DNA of 34,934 nt from Caballeronia jiangsuensis (GTDB lineage: Bacteria > Pseudomonadota > Gammaproteobacteria > Burkholderiales > Burkholderiaceae): contig JFHF01000070.1 in the NCBI GenBank assembly GCA_000648925.1, positions 1-34,934 of the forward strand. The letters run 5' to 3'. A program made the translations under genes and the position numbers. Below are positions 16,127 to 22,602 of this stretch, one piece after another. Under the pieces are notes generated by a model. That model was not told the origin of the DNA, searched no databases, and was given only the letters and a program-made list of their open reading frames with translations. The first letter of the stretch is position 1. The number at the start of each line of letters is the position of its first letter.

Positions 16127-17911
16127 TTGAATAAACAGGCAACCTTGCGCAAGACGATCGGCGGCACCGACGTCTCGTCGCCAATGGCCGTTTTGAAGCG
16201 GCTCTGGCCGTACATCCGTCCGCTGCTCGGCATGGCGTTGCTCGGCATCGCGACGATGGGCATCGTTGCCGCGAGCGAGGCCGGCATTCCGATGCTGCTC
16301 AAACCGCTGCTCGATCACGGCTTCGGCTCGAAAGGCAGCGATCACGCGCGCTGGCTCGTGCCGCTCGCCGTCGTGGGGCTCGCGCTCGTGCGCGGCGCGG
16401 CGCAGTACGCGTCGGGCTATTTCCTCTCCTATGTGACGAACAAGATCCTGCTGCAACTGCGGCTCGAAATGTTCCACCGCATGATCCACACGAGCGCGGG
16501 CTTCTTTCAGCGCGAGACCGCGAGCACGGTCATCAACGCGATCGTTTTCGAGGTGAATCAGATCCTGAACGTGCTGTCGAGCGTGGTGGTCACGCTCGTG
16601 CGCGATTCGCTCACGGTCGTGTTCCTGCTCGGCTATCTGTTCATTCTCAACTGGCGCCTCACGCTGATCGTCGCGGTGATCCTGCCCGCGATCGGCTGGC
16701 TCGTCAGCAAGATCAACCGCCGTCTGCGCCGTTTGAACCGCGAGCATCAGGCGCTGACGAACGAACTGTCGTACGTCGTCGAGGAGACGGTCGGCGGCTA
16801 CAAGGTCGTGAAGGTGCATAACGGCGAGCGCTACGAGATCGACCGCTTTTCGGAGATGAGCCATCGCCTGCGCGGCTACTCGATGCGCATGCAGGTGTCC
16901 GGCGGGCTCGCGCAGCCGCTCACGCAGTTTCTCGCATCGATCGCGCTGGCTATCGTGCTGACGATCGCGGTCGTGCAGTCGGCGCACGATCAGACGACCG
17001 TCGGCGGCTTCGTCGCGTTCGTCACGTCGATGCTGCTCGTGATTTCGCCGCTCAAGCATCTCATCGACATCAATCAGCCGATGCAGCGCGGCGTGACCGC
17101 GGCGGAACTGATCTTCGGCCTGATCGACGAACCGGCCGAGCCCGAGGGCGGCGGGCGCCGTCTTCCGCGCGCACGCGGCGAAGTCGAATTCCGCGACGTG
17201 ACCTTCAGCTACGGCTCCATCGACCGGCCGACGCTCGATCGCGTGTCGTTCAAGGTTGCACCGGGCGAGATGATCGCGCTTGCGGGCCCGTCGGGCAGCG
17301 GCAAGACGACGCTCGTGAATCTGCTGCCGCGCTTCTTCGATCCGCGCGCCGGTCACGTGCTCGTCGATGGCGTGCCGGTCAACGAATACAGCCTGCACGA
17401 TCTGCGTAGTCAGCTCGCGATGGTCAGTCAGGACGTCGTGCTGTTCAACGATACGATTGCGGCGAACGTCGCGTACGGTCAGACGCCGGATCGCGATCGC
17501 GTGATGTCGGCGCTCGTTGCGGCGAATCTGTCGGAGGTGGTGGCGTCGCTGCCGGATGGCATCGATACGCTTATCGGCGGCAATGGCATGCGGCTGTCGG
17601 GTGGGCAGCGTCAGCGTCTCGCGATCGCGCGCGCGATCTACAAAGACGCACCGATCCTGATTCTCGACGAAGCCACCTCGGCGCTGGATTCGGAATCGGA
17701 GCGGCACGTGCAGTCGGCGCTCGAAACGCTGATGAAGGGACGCACGACGCTTGTCATCGCGCATCGGTTGTCGACGATCGAGCGCGCGGACCGTATCCTC
17801 GTGATGGAGGCGGGGAAGATCGCGGAGCAGGGCAGTCATGCCGAGTTGTTGCGCAAGGATGGGTTGTATGCGCACCTGCATCGGATTCAGTATCAGCAGC
17901 AGGCGGCGTGA
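16127..17911 (+). CDS. msbA: Lipid A-core flippase, ABC exporter MsbA
   Basis: A 594-residue half-transporter that dimerises in the inner membrane and flips lipid A-core using ATP. The N-terminal part has about six membrane helices (residues 20-310). The C-terminal ATPase shows VEFRDVTFSYG, Walker A GPSGSGKTT, signature LSGGQRQRLAIARA, Walker B ILILDEATSALDSESE and the H-loop VIAHRLST. Length fits MsbA (about 580-600). The start is TTG 16127, with AGGAG eight bases upstream; an in-frame ATG at 16184 (SSPMAVLKRLW) is later and an upstream GTG at 16103 has no site. It is the last gene of the LPS run and is convergent with rng across the accessory region. Confidence 0.94.
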   Translation: MNKQATLRKTIGGTDVSSPMAVLKRLWPYIRPLLGMALLGIATMGIVAASEAGIPMLLKPLLDHGFGSKGSDHARWLVPLAVVGLALVRGAAQYASGYFLSYVTNKILLQLRLEMFHRMIHTSAGFFQRETASTVINAIVFEVNQILNVLSSVVVTLVRDSLTVVFLLGYLFILNWRLTLIVAVILPAIGWLVSKINRRLRRLNREHQALTNELSYVVEETVGGYKVVKVHNGERYEIDRFSEMSHRLRGYSMRMQVSGGLAQPLTQFLASIALAIVLTIAVVQSAHDQTTVGGFVAFVTSMLLVISPLKHLIDINQPMQRGVTAAELIFGLIDEPAEPEGGGRRLPRARGEVEFRDVTFSYGSIDRPTLDRVSFKVAPGEMIALAGPSGSGKTTLVNLLPRFFDPRAGHVLVDGVPVNEYSLHDLRSQLAMVSQDVVLFNDTIAANVAYGQTPDRDRVMSALVAANLSEVVASLPDGIDTLIGGNGMRLSGGQRQRLAIARAIYKDAPILILDEATSALDSESERHVQSALETLMKGRTTLVIAHRLSTIERADRILVMEAGKIAEQGSHAELLRKDGLYAHLHRIQYQQQAA

Positions 17912-17927
17912 GGGGTGAAGGCGGGTG

Positions 17928-17962
17928 AGGAATTTCTTTGCGTGAACATATAAGAAATTCCT
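17928..17962. repeat. Perfect inverted repeat just after msbA
   Basis: AGGAATTTCTT (17928-17938) and its exact complement at 17952-17962 flank a 13-base loop, 16 bases after the msbA stop. It is AT-rich compared with its surroundings. It has no following T run, so it may be a processing or weak termination hairpin, or a mark of the boundary of the accessory region. Confidence 0.6.
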
Positions 17963-18039
17963 TGGTCACGCACATTGCGCCAAACGGGATCATGTCCTCT
18001 CTGATGCCGGGGCGATGCGAACGTCGCCGAGCGTCATAA

Positions 18040-18067
18040 TTTGAACACGACGTCGTACGTGTTCAAA
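18040..18067. repeat. Perfect 10-bp inverted repeat upstream of the toxin-like gene
   Basis: TTTGAACACG (18040-18049) and its exact complement (18058-18067) flank an eight-base centre, about 120 bases before the toxin-like gene. A CATAAT at 18035-18040 abuts it and might be a -10 box, so the dyad could be an operator. The gap 17912-18188 also holds a 19-codon open frame (from ATG 18143) whose stop overlaps the toxin gene start; this could couple translation. Confidence 0.55.
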
Positions 18068-18188
18068 CCGTCCGCACATACGAACGTCCCATACATTTCG
18101 TTATGCTATCAATCTCGACCCTCGAGACAACGCGAGGAATCATGCATGTGGAGTTCGGCGTGCAGGACCACCACGGTGGGGGCGGTGG

Positions 18189-19166
18189 ATGCAGAGCGTA
18201 GAGTTGGAAGAGTGTATAGAACGACGCTGCACCTTGTACGAGCAGTTCACCTATCAGGATGAATACCAGAGCCAGCCCGCATTCATGGCGCTCTCCGACA
18301 ACGAACGGCGCGAGCAACGCGAGCGGGATAAGGAGGACTTCCTTGAGTGGCTGTGGCTCAGCCCGTTGGCCGGCGGACTAGCCGGGAAGATCGGCTTGGA
18401 AGAACTGCAACGACTACGCGAGTTCGCCAAAGCGTGCGAGTTGGCTCTCGGCCGAGCGGATCTGCACCACGACACACTCGAAGCGCTGATCAAAGAAGCT
18501 GTAGAGGACGATTTGATTATCCCGGTCATCGATCGTACGGAGGAATTCAGCGGTGGCTATACGGCTCCGGCGAGCGCTTCGCCGCCGTCGTTCTCTGGCG
18601 GTCTGCTTGGTGGCGCGCCGAGCGCGGCAATGTCGTCGCTGTCGGGTGCGCTAAGCGGCGAGCCGATTCTGTCGGGCCCATACGATCCGGCGACGCAGGG
18701 TGCACGAGTGATTGCGGCGCGCACGGCAACGGGCGATGCGGGCGGGGCCGGCGGCAACTTCGACTTGCTTGGCTTCGCCAAGGTTGCAGCCAGCGCAATC
18801 ATCGGCGGCGCGACGAGTGACGCGGCAGGTGGTGAGTCGTCGCCTGATATGTTGTTCGCCAAGAGCTTTGGCGGCGAAGGCGCCAGCGGATCGCTGCCTG
18901 CCGATGCGCGGCCATTCGACTATCTGCCGGATGAACCAAGCGGCGAGGTTAATGAGTTGGCCGGGATGCCGTTCAATGGCGAACCGGGGACGTGGATCTC
19001 AAGCATGCCGAGCACGATGCCGCAGTTGCGTCAGTACGGGCCGAACGGCACGCCGCTGACGGACTTCGATTTTGAGGCGCATCATGGCAATCCAAACCCG
19101 CACGCACATAACTGGGATGGTTATCGCCGGGACAACGGTGCACATGTTTCCCTTCTACCCTGGTAG
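18189..19166 (+). CDS. Probable polymorphic toxin with His/Asp-rich C-terminal domain
   Basis: A 325-residue protein not recognised over its full length. Residues 1-115 are charged and helical, with a short hydrophobic patch near 53-66 (LWLSPLAGGLAG). Residues 120-230 are a Gly/Ala/Ser-rich linker. The last 60 residues form a compact domain: MPQLRQYGPNGTPLTDFDFE, then HHG and a PHAHNWDG motif, ending SLLPW. C-terminal domains with DxDF...HxHG...PHxHxW patterns occur at the ends of many polymorphic toxins; I infer, not prove, a toxin here. There is no signal peptide, so export would need another system such as type VI secretion, not present in the window. A small gene starts six bases downstream in the position of an immunity gene. 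GC content is lower than the flanking LPS genes, suggesting acquisition. Confidence 0.6.
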   Translation: MQSVELEECIERRCTLYEQFTYQDEYQSQPAFMALSDNERREQRERDKEDFLEWLWLSPLAGGLAGKIGLEELQRLREFAKACELALGRADLHHDTLEALIKEAVEDDLIIPVIDRTEEFSGGYTAPASASPPSFSGGLLGGAPSAAMSSLSGALSGEPILSGPYDPATQGARVIAARTATGDAGGAGGNFDLLGFAKVAASAIIGGATSDAAGGESSPDMLFAKSFGGEGASGSLPADARPFDYLPDEPSGEVNELAGMPFNGEPGTWISSMPSTMPQLRQYGPNGTPLTDFDFEAHHGNPNPHAHNWDGYRRDNGAHVSLLPW

Positions 19167-19172
19167 ATCGAC

Positions 19173-19574
19173 ATGAACGATGAGGCTTTGGAGACATGGG
19201 ATTACTTCCACGACTGGTACTTGGACAGCTTGAGCATCGGCCCGAATATCGAACCTCGGACGTTCGCGCTCGGACTGCATCTCGGAAGCCGGCGCGCAGT
19301 GGTGACCTTCAATGGCGCGACGTGCGTAGCGGTTGATCGTCTCGGTTTGCTGAATATCGTTTATGGGATTCATGTCATCTCGCCGGAGGACACGAAGTAT
19401 GAGCGCGCCTGTAGGGTGCTTTCTGCCGGCGAACGTCTTACGGACAGGAAGGCAAGCACGCTCGCCTTCGTGTACTCGACGCTAGGCGCGGAACTCGCCA
19501 TCGAATGCGATTCAGTTGACGCGCGCGTATTCGATGAGGACATCGTCGATCCGGGTTCGACGTGGCGCCGATGA
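19173..19574 (+). CDS. Probable immunity protein for the upstream toxin
   Basis: A 133-residue soluble acidic protein starting six bases after the toxin-like gene. It begins with a Trp/Tyr/His-rich segment WDYFHDWYLDSLSIGPN and continues with beta-strand-like stretches (TFALGLHLGSRRAVVTFNG, LLNIVYGIHVI, STLAFVYSTLGAELAIECDS). Small acidic proteins with an early HD motif and alternating strands are typical of several immunity families, including Imm50-like ones; I cannot assign the family with certainty. No membrane segment or signal is seen, so it would act in the cytoplasm by binding the toxin. Tight spacing implies one transcript, probably ended by the terminator at 19748-19774. Confidence 0.58.
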   Translation: MNDEALETWDYFHDWYLDSLSIGPNIEPRTFALGLHLGSRRAVVTFNGATCVAVDRLGLLNIVYGIHVISPEDTKYERACRVLSAGERLTDRKASTLAFVYSTLGAELAIECDSVDARVFDEDIVDPGSTWRR

Positions 19575-19605
19575 ATCAAATACGAATCGATCCGCCTCAA
19601 TCCTC

Positions 19606-19626
19606 ACATCAACACAATGTCATACT
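19606..19626. repeat. Left attachment-site copy (21-bp direct repeat of the rng 3' end)
   Basis: Identical over 21 bases to 22605-22625. It contains ACAT and ATGT arms around a seven-base centre (CAACACA), the size of a tyrosine-recombinase overlap region. Read on the minus strand it still encodes the last rng residues YDIVLM followed by TGA. Confidence 0.75.
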
Positions 19627-19694
19627 ACTGCGGAATTAAAAATCCGCTTATTTATCATAGATTTGCAAGATTTTTCGTTGGCATAGTCGATGTT

Positions 19695-19716
19695 GGCTAC
19701 CCATCTGGCTACCCAT
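19695..19716. repeat. Doubled GCTACCCAT repeat near the left end (possible integrase arm site)
   Basis: Two GCTACCCAT units 12 bases apart. The same arrangement recurs at 22465-22486 near the right end, matching at 19 of 22 positions. Their place inside both element ends suggests recombinase-binding sites. Confidence 0.55.
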
Positions 19717-19747
19717 CGCCCGGCGACGCGCGCAGAGGAATGCGGGG

Positions 19748-19774
19748 TCGGCGGTGTCCGCCGATCTTCTTTTA
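19748..19774 (+). terminator. Intrinsic terminator after the toxin-immunity pair
   Basis: Perfect seven-pair stem TCGGCGG (19748-19754) with CCGCCGA (19758-19764), loop of three, followed by TCTTCTTTT. It would stop plus-strand transcripts before the acyltransferase gene. Confidence 0.7.
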
Positions 19775-19970
19775 TTGGTAAGGCTTTTCTGGGTGTTCCG
19801 CTGCTGAGTCCACCAAACTGCAGGAAGGGACTCTCGGACCGCGCTCCGAAGCTCCCTTAACCGCGTTGTGTTGTCCATCATCGTCGGGAAACTGCATCAC
19901 GTACAATCCAGGACGATTCGTTTGGAAGGAAATCAGAGCTGCCATGGGGCATCAAGGAGGTATTTCGAGA

Positions 19971-21143
19971 ATGCAGACGCGCGCCGATGACAGCCAGATA
20001 CCGGCCTTGGATGGCTTGCGGGGCTTGGCGGCGATGTGGGTGTTTTTATGTCATGTGCAAATTCTTACCGGCATGAGGTTCGTTCCGATTCTTTCCTACG
20101 GCGAACTGGCGGTTGATTTATTCATGTTCCTTTCGGGGTTCCTTATGGCCCATCACTACGTGGAGCGGCGTGCCGACGAGCCATGGAACTCGGGACGCAC
20201 TTGGTGGAGATTTTGGTGCAGGCGCTTCTTCCGAATTACCCCGGCCTATTATCTGTTGCTCTTGATTTCGTTCGTCGCCGGCCACCAGCTTGCTGATGCC
20301 CGCGCCTCCATCGCGCATTTCTGGCCGGCGACGGCAACACCAGACTCTCGTTATCTTGATCACAGTATCGGGAACGTTTTGGCGCACGGTACCTATTTAT
20401 TCGGCGCTTTGCCCCAGTATTCGTTCAACACAGCATTACCGGACTGGTCGATTGGCTTGGAAATGCAGTTCTATGCCGTGTTTCCTCTGCTGATGCTGCT
20501 AATTGCGAGACGAGGACTCCTCATCGTGATCACTGGGTTAGCGTGCGTTACTTTTGCAGCTCAGGCGATTGCACCGAGCCTCTTCGCGCTTTTTCCGATG
20601 CCCTCATTTTTGCCAATGAAGTTGTACATGTTCCTCGCTGGTATGGTCGCGGCACTGACGCGAGACAGATCGCAAGCAACTCGAGGGCTATTGCTCGCTA
20701 CAAGCTTGCCTTCGATTCAATTCGCGCTACGTCCGGAAGCCATGTCTGGCGCACGCGTTGTGCTTGTCGTTGTCCTTTTCATGCTCCTTTCGGCAGAATT
20801 CGTTCGACACGGCTCAGGTTTTATGCCGGCAGTACGCACTCTGCGCAGATGGCTCGGCACGCGGATAGGTAAGGTATTGGGCGATCTCGCGTATGGCTTC
20901 TACTTGATCCACTTATTGATTCTTCTCCCTGTCGCCGGATACCTTACAAAAATCGAATGCTATCTGAGCGCTTCCGCTCCGGTTCGTTTTTTCGTAGTTG
21001 CCACGGTCGTGGGAGCGGTGACACTTGGGCTTTCCTGGATCCTGCATCGAGTTGTCGAAAAACCAGGAATCTCGCTCGGCAAGCATCTGCTCAAGCGTCG
21101 GTTTGGCGTATCGGCGAACCTCCGGGCGTCGACCGATGACTGA
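19971..21143 (+). CDS. OafA/YrhL-type membrane acyltransferase, 3' end altered by an IS
   Basis: A 390-residue acyltransferase-3 family protein with about ten membrane helices. The N-terminus has the family signature IPALDGLRGLAAMWVFLCHV, whose His is the catalytic candidate, then YGELAVDLFMFLSGFLMAHHY and RRFFRITPAYYLLLL; DWSIGLEMQFYAVFPLL and the C-terminal YGFYLIHLLILLP follow the family order. Such enzymes add acetyl or similar groups to O antigen or other surface glycans. Start ATG 19971 has AAGGAGG ten bases upstream; an ATG at 19944 is a weaker option. The stop TGA at 21141-21143 is the first three bases of the inserted IS. Joining across the IS, the frame would run 11 codons further to a TAG at 22464. 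All membrane helices are retained, so the protein may still work. Confidence 0.87.
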   Translation: MQTRADDSQIPALDGLRGLAAMWVFLCHVQILTGMRFVPILSYGELAVDLFMFLSGFLMAHHYVERRADEPWNSGRTWWRFWCRRFFRITPAYYLLLLISFVAGHQLADARASIAHFWPATATPDSRYLDHSIGNVLAHGTYLFGALPQYSFNTALPDWSIGLEMQFYAVFPLLMLLIARRGLLIVITGLACVTFAAQAIAPSLFALFPMPSFLPMKLYMFLAGMVAALTRDRSQATRGLLLATSLPSIQFALRPEAMSGARVVLVVVLFMLLSAEFVRHGSGFMPAVRTLRRWLGTRIGKVLGDLAYGFYLIHLLILLPVAGYLTKIECYLSASAPVRFFVVATVVGAVTLGLSWILHRVVEKPGISLGKHLLKRRFGVSANLRASTDD

Positions 21144-21206
21144 CCTTGCCCCCGCAAAACGAATCCCTTGCTGAGCGTTTAAACTCAAGCAAGGAGAGTT
21201 AAGAAG

Positions 21207-21500
21207 ATGGGCATGACGAAGCGGGCGCGCTACACGCTCGAATTCAAGCTGGAAGCGGTTCGGCTGGTCAGGGCCGGCCAGAGCGTTGCGGCAGTGGCTG
21301 CGACGCTGGACGTGCCAATGCAGTCGATATCCAACTGGGTCAAGGCTGAGCAGCAAGGCAAGCTCAGCGGAGCCGGAACAAAGCCGGTCAGTGCGGAGCA
21401 GATGGAATTGTCCAGACTTCGTGCCGAAGTGGCGCGCCTGAAGATGGAGCGTGACATCCTAAAAAATGCGTGCGCGTACTTCGCGAAGGACTCGACGTGA
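21207..21500 (+). CDS. IS3-family transposase OrfA
   Basis: A 97-residue helix-turn-helix protein: RARYTLEFKLEAVRLVRAGQSVAAVAATLDVPMQSISNWVK, followed by a leucine-zipper-like stretch (MELSRLRAEVARLKMERDILK) used for oligomerisation. It binds the IS ends. Near its 3' end, A AAA AAT at 21461-21467 is in the right phase for -1 slippage into orfB, which would make the OrfAB transposase. Start ATG 21207 is preceded by AAGGAGAG-like sequence at about 21191. Confidence 0.93.
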   Translation: MGMTKRARYTLEFKLEAVRLVRAGQSVAAVAATLDVPMQSISNWVKAEQQGKLSGAGTKPVSAEQMELSRLRAEVARLKMERDILKNACAYFAKDST

Positions 21501-22387
21501 AGTACGCCTTTATCGAACACAATCGTCGCCACTGGCCGATTTCGGTGTTGTGCGAGGTGCTGGAAGTCAGCCCCAGCGGTTTTCATCAGCGGCGGCAACG
21601 CGCCGCTCAGAACAAGCCGCAGCGCAGTCGCGTGAGCAACGACGCGCTGCTGGCACACATCAAGGTGATTCACTCGGAGGTCAAGGGCGAATACGGTTGG
21701 CCGCGCATGTGCAAAGAGCTGGTTGCGCGCGGCGTACGCGTGGGCAAGGAGCGGGTTCGCAAGCTGATGGCGCAGCACGGCATCCGTGCCCGGCACAAGC
21801 GCAAGTACATCGCGACGACGAACTCGAATCACGGCCTGCCGGTCGCGCCGAACCTGCTGGAACGCAACTTCACCGCGACGGCGCCGAATCAAGTCTGGAC
21901 GAGCGACATCACGTATGTGGCGACGGCTGAAGGCTGGCTGTACCTGAGCGTCATCATCGACCTGTTCAGCCGGCAGGTGGTGGGCTGGTCGATGCAGGCG
22001 CATATGAAGGCCGAGTTGGTCACGGATGCACTGCGCATGGCATGGTTTCGACGCCGCGCCGAGGCCGGCGTGATTATCCATAGCGACCGCGGCAGCCATT
22101 ATTGCAGCGGGCTCTTCCAGGACACGCTCAAGGCGTACGGCATGCGGTCGTCGATGAGCCGGCGTGGTGATTGTTGGGATAATGCACCGACCGAAAGCCT
22201 GTGGGGTTCGCTGAAAGTCGCACGACTGCACGGTCGGCATTTCGCCGCGCAACGTGCGGCGATGGACGAGATCGTCGACTGGCTTGGCTTCTACAATGCT
22301 CGCCGACTGCATTCGACATTGAACTACGTCAGTCCCATGACGTTCGAAAAGAATTGGGCCATCGCTCAACAGGGGCAAGCGGCCTAA
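21497..22387 (+). CDS. IS3-family transposase OrfB (DDE integrase domain)
   Basis: A 296-residue rve-type transposase. It begins KYAFIEHNRRHWPISVLCEVLEVS and has an HTH_21-like YGWPRMCKELVARG segment. All three catalytic residues are visible: Asp in VWTSDITYV, Asp in IIHSDRGSHY and Glu in NAPTESLWGSLK. GTG 21497 overlaps the orfA stop as GTGA, with GAAGGA upstream, so separate translation is possible; fusion to OrfA by -1 frameshift near 21461 makes the full transposase. There is no disruption. Confidence 0.92.
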   Translation: MKYAFIEHNRRHWPISVLCEVLEVSPSGFHQRRQRAAQNKPQRSRVSNDALLAHIKVIHSEVKGEYGWPRMCKELVARGVRVGKERVRKLMAQHGIRARHKRKYIATTNSNHGLPVAPNLLERNFTATAPNQVWTSDITYVATAEGWLYLSVIIDLFSRQVVGWSMQAHMKAELVTDALRMAWFRRRAEAGVIIHSDRGSHYCSGLFQDTLKAYGMRSSMSRRGDCWDNAPTESLWGSLKVARLHGRHFAAQRAAMDEIVDWLGFYNARRLHSTLNYVSPMTFEKNWAIAQQGQAA

Positions 22388-22464
22388 TGGCCTCGGCTAT
22401 GGGATTCGTGAAACAGGGGCGAGGTCAGACTGTCGTTTTGCCATCCGCCTCGGAGTCTCCCGCT

Positions 22465-22486
22465 AGCTACCCATCCAGCTACCCAT
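22465..22486. repeat. Doubled GCTACCCAT repeat near the right end
   Basis: Counterpart of 19695-19716, differing at three of 22 positions. It lies between the IS and the right 21-bp repeat. Same inferred role as a recombinase-binding site. Confidence 0.55.
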
Positions 22487-22509
22487 AGTGGGCGCGATTC
22501 AGTGAGATA

Positions 22510-22601
22510 GGATGATACGGGATGACACAAGCAAAAGCGAGAGAGGCTTGGATTTACAGAGGTTTCAGGCGTCCGCTGACGCCGGATGAGACGCGATGAC
22601 A
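22510..22601. repeat. Two 18-bp direct repeats beside the right attachment copy
   Basis: 18-mers at 22510-22527 and 22584-22601 start GGATGA and end GATGACA, matching at 16 of 18 positions, 74 bases apart. Each contains two GATGA units. A perfect hairpin GGCGTC/GACGCC (22568-22583) lies between. The second repeat ends three bases before the 21-bp core, as arm-type sites do. Confidence 0.6.
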
Positions 22602-22602
22602 T

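Larger units (their letters stand above)
19575..19970. other. Intergenic stretch: left end of the integrative element
   Basis: No gene is supported in these 396 bases. They hold, in order, the left copy of the 21-bp rng-end repeat (19606-19626), an AT-rich stretch with a small dyad (GCGGA...TCCGC near 19630), a doubled GCTACCCAT repeat (19695-19716), an intrinsic terminator (19748-19774), and upstream sequence of the acyltransferase gene including a TACAAT at 19902-19907 that could be its -10 box. Confidence 0.55.
21141..22427 (+). mobile_element. IS3-family insertion sequence, complete, 1287 bp
   Basis: Bounded by imperfect inverted repeats of about 27 bp (21 of 27 positions match), both beginning TGACCT and ending ACGAATCCC. 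A GAC triplet lies immediately outside each end (21138-21140 and 22428-22430), a 3-bp target duplication as expected for IS3. It carries orfA and orfB with a -1 frame relation and all DDE residues, so it appears active. I do not name the IS. Confidence 0.93.

Noticed and set aside
19648..19881. Minus-strand frame containing MGSQMGSQ
   Set aside because: The repeated peptide is simply the doubled GCTACCCAT repeat; no ribosome-binding site or family features.
22384..22602. Small minus-strand frame between the IS and rng
   Set aside because: Runs over the IS end and element repeats; no start signal or similarity.
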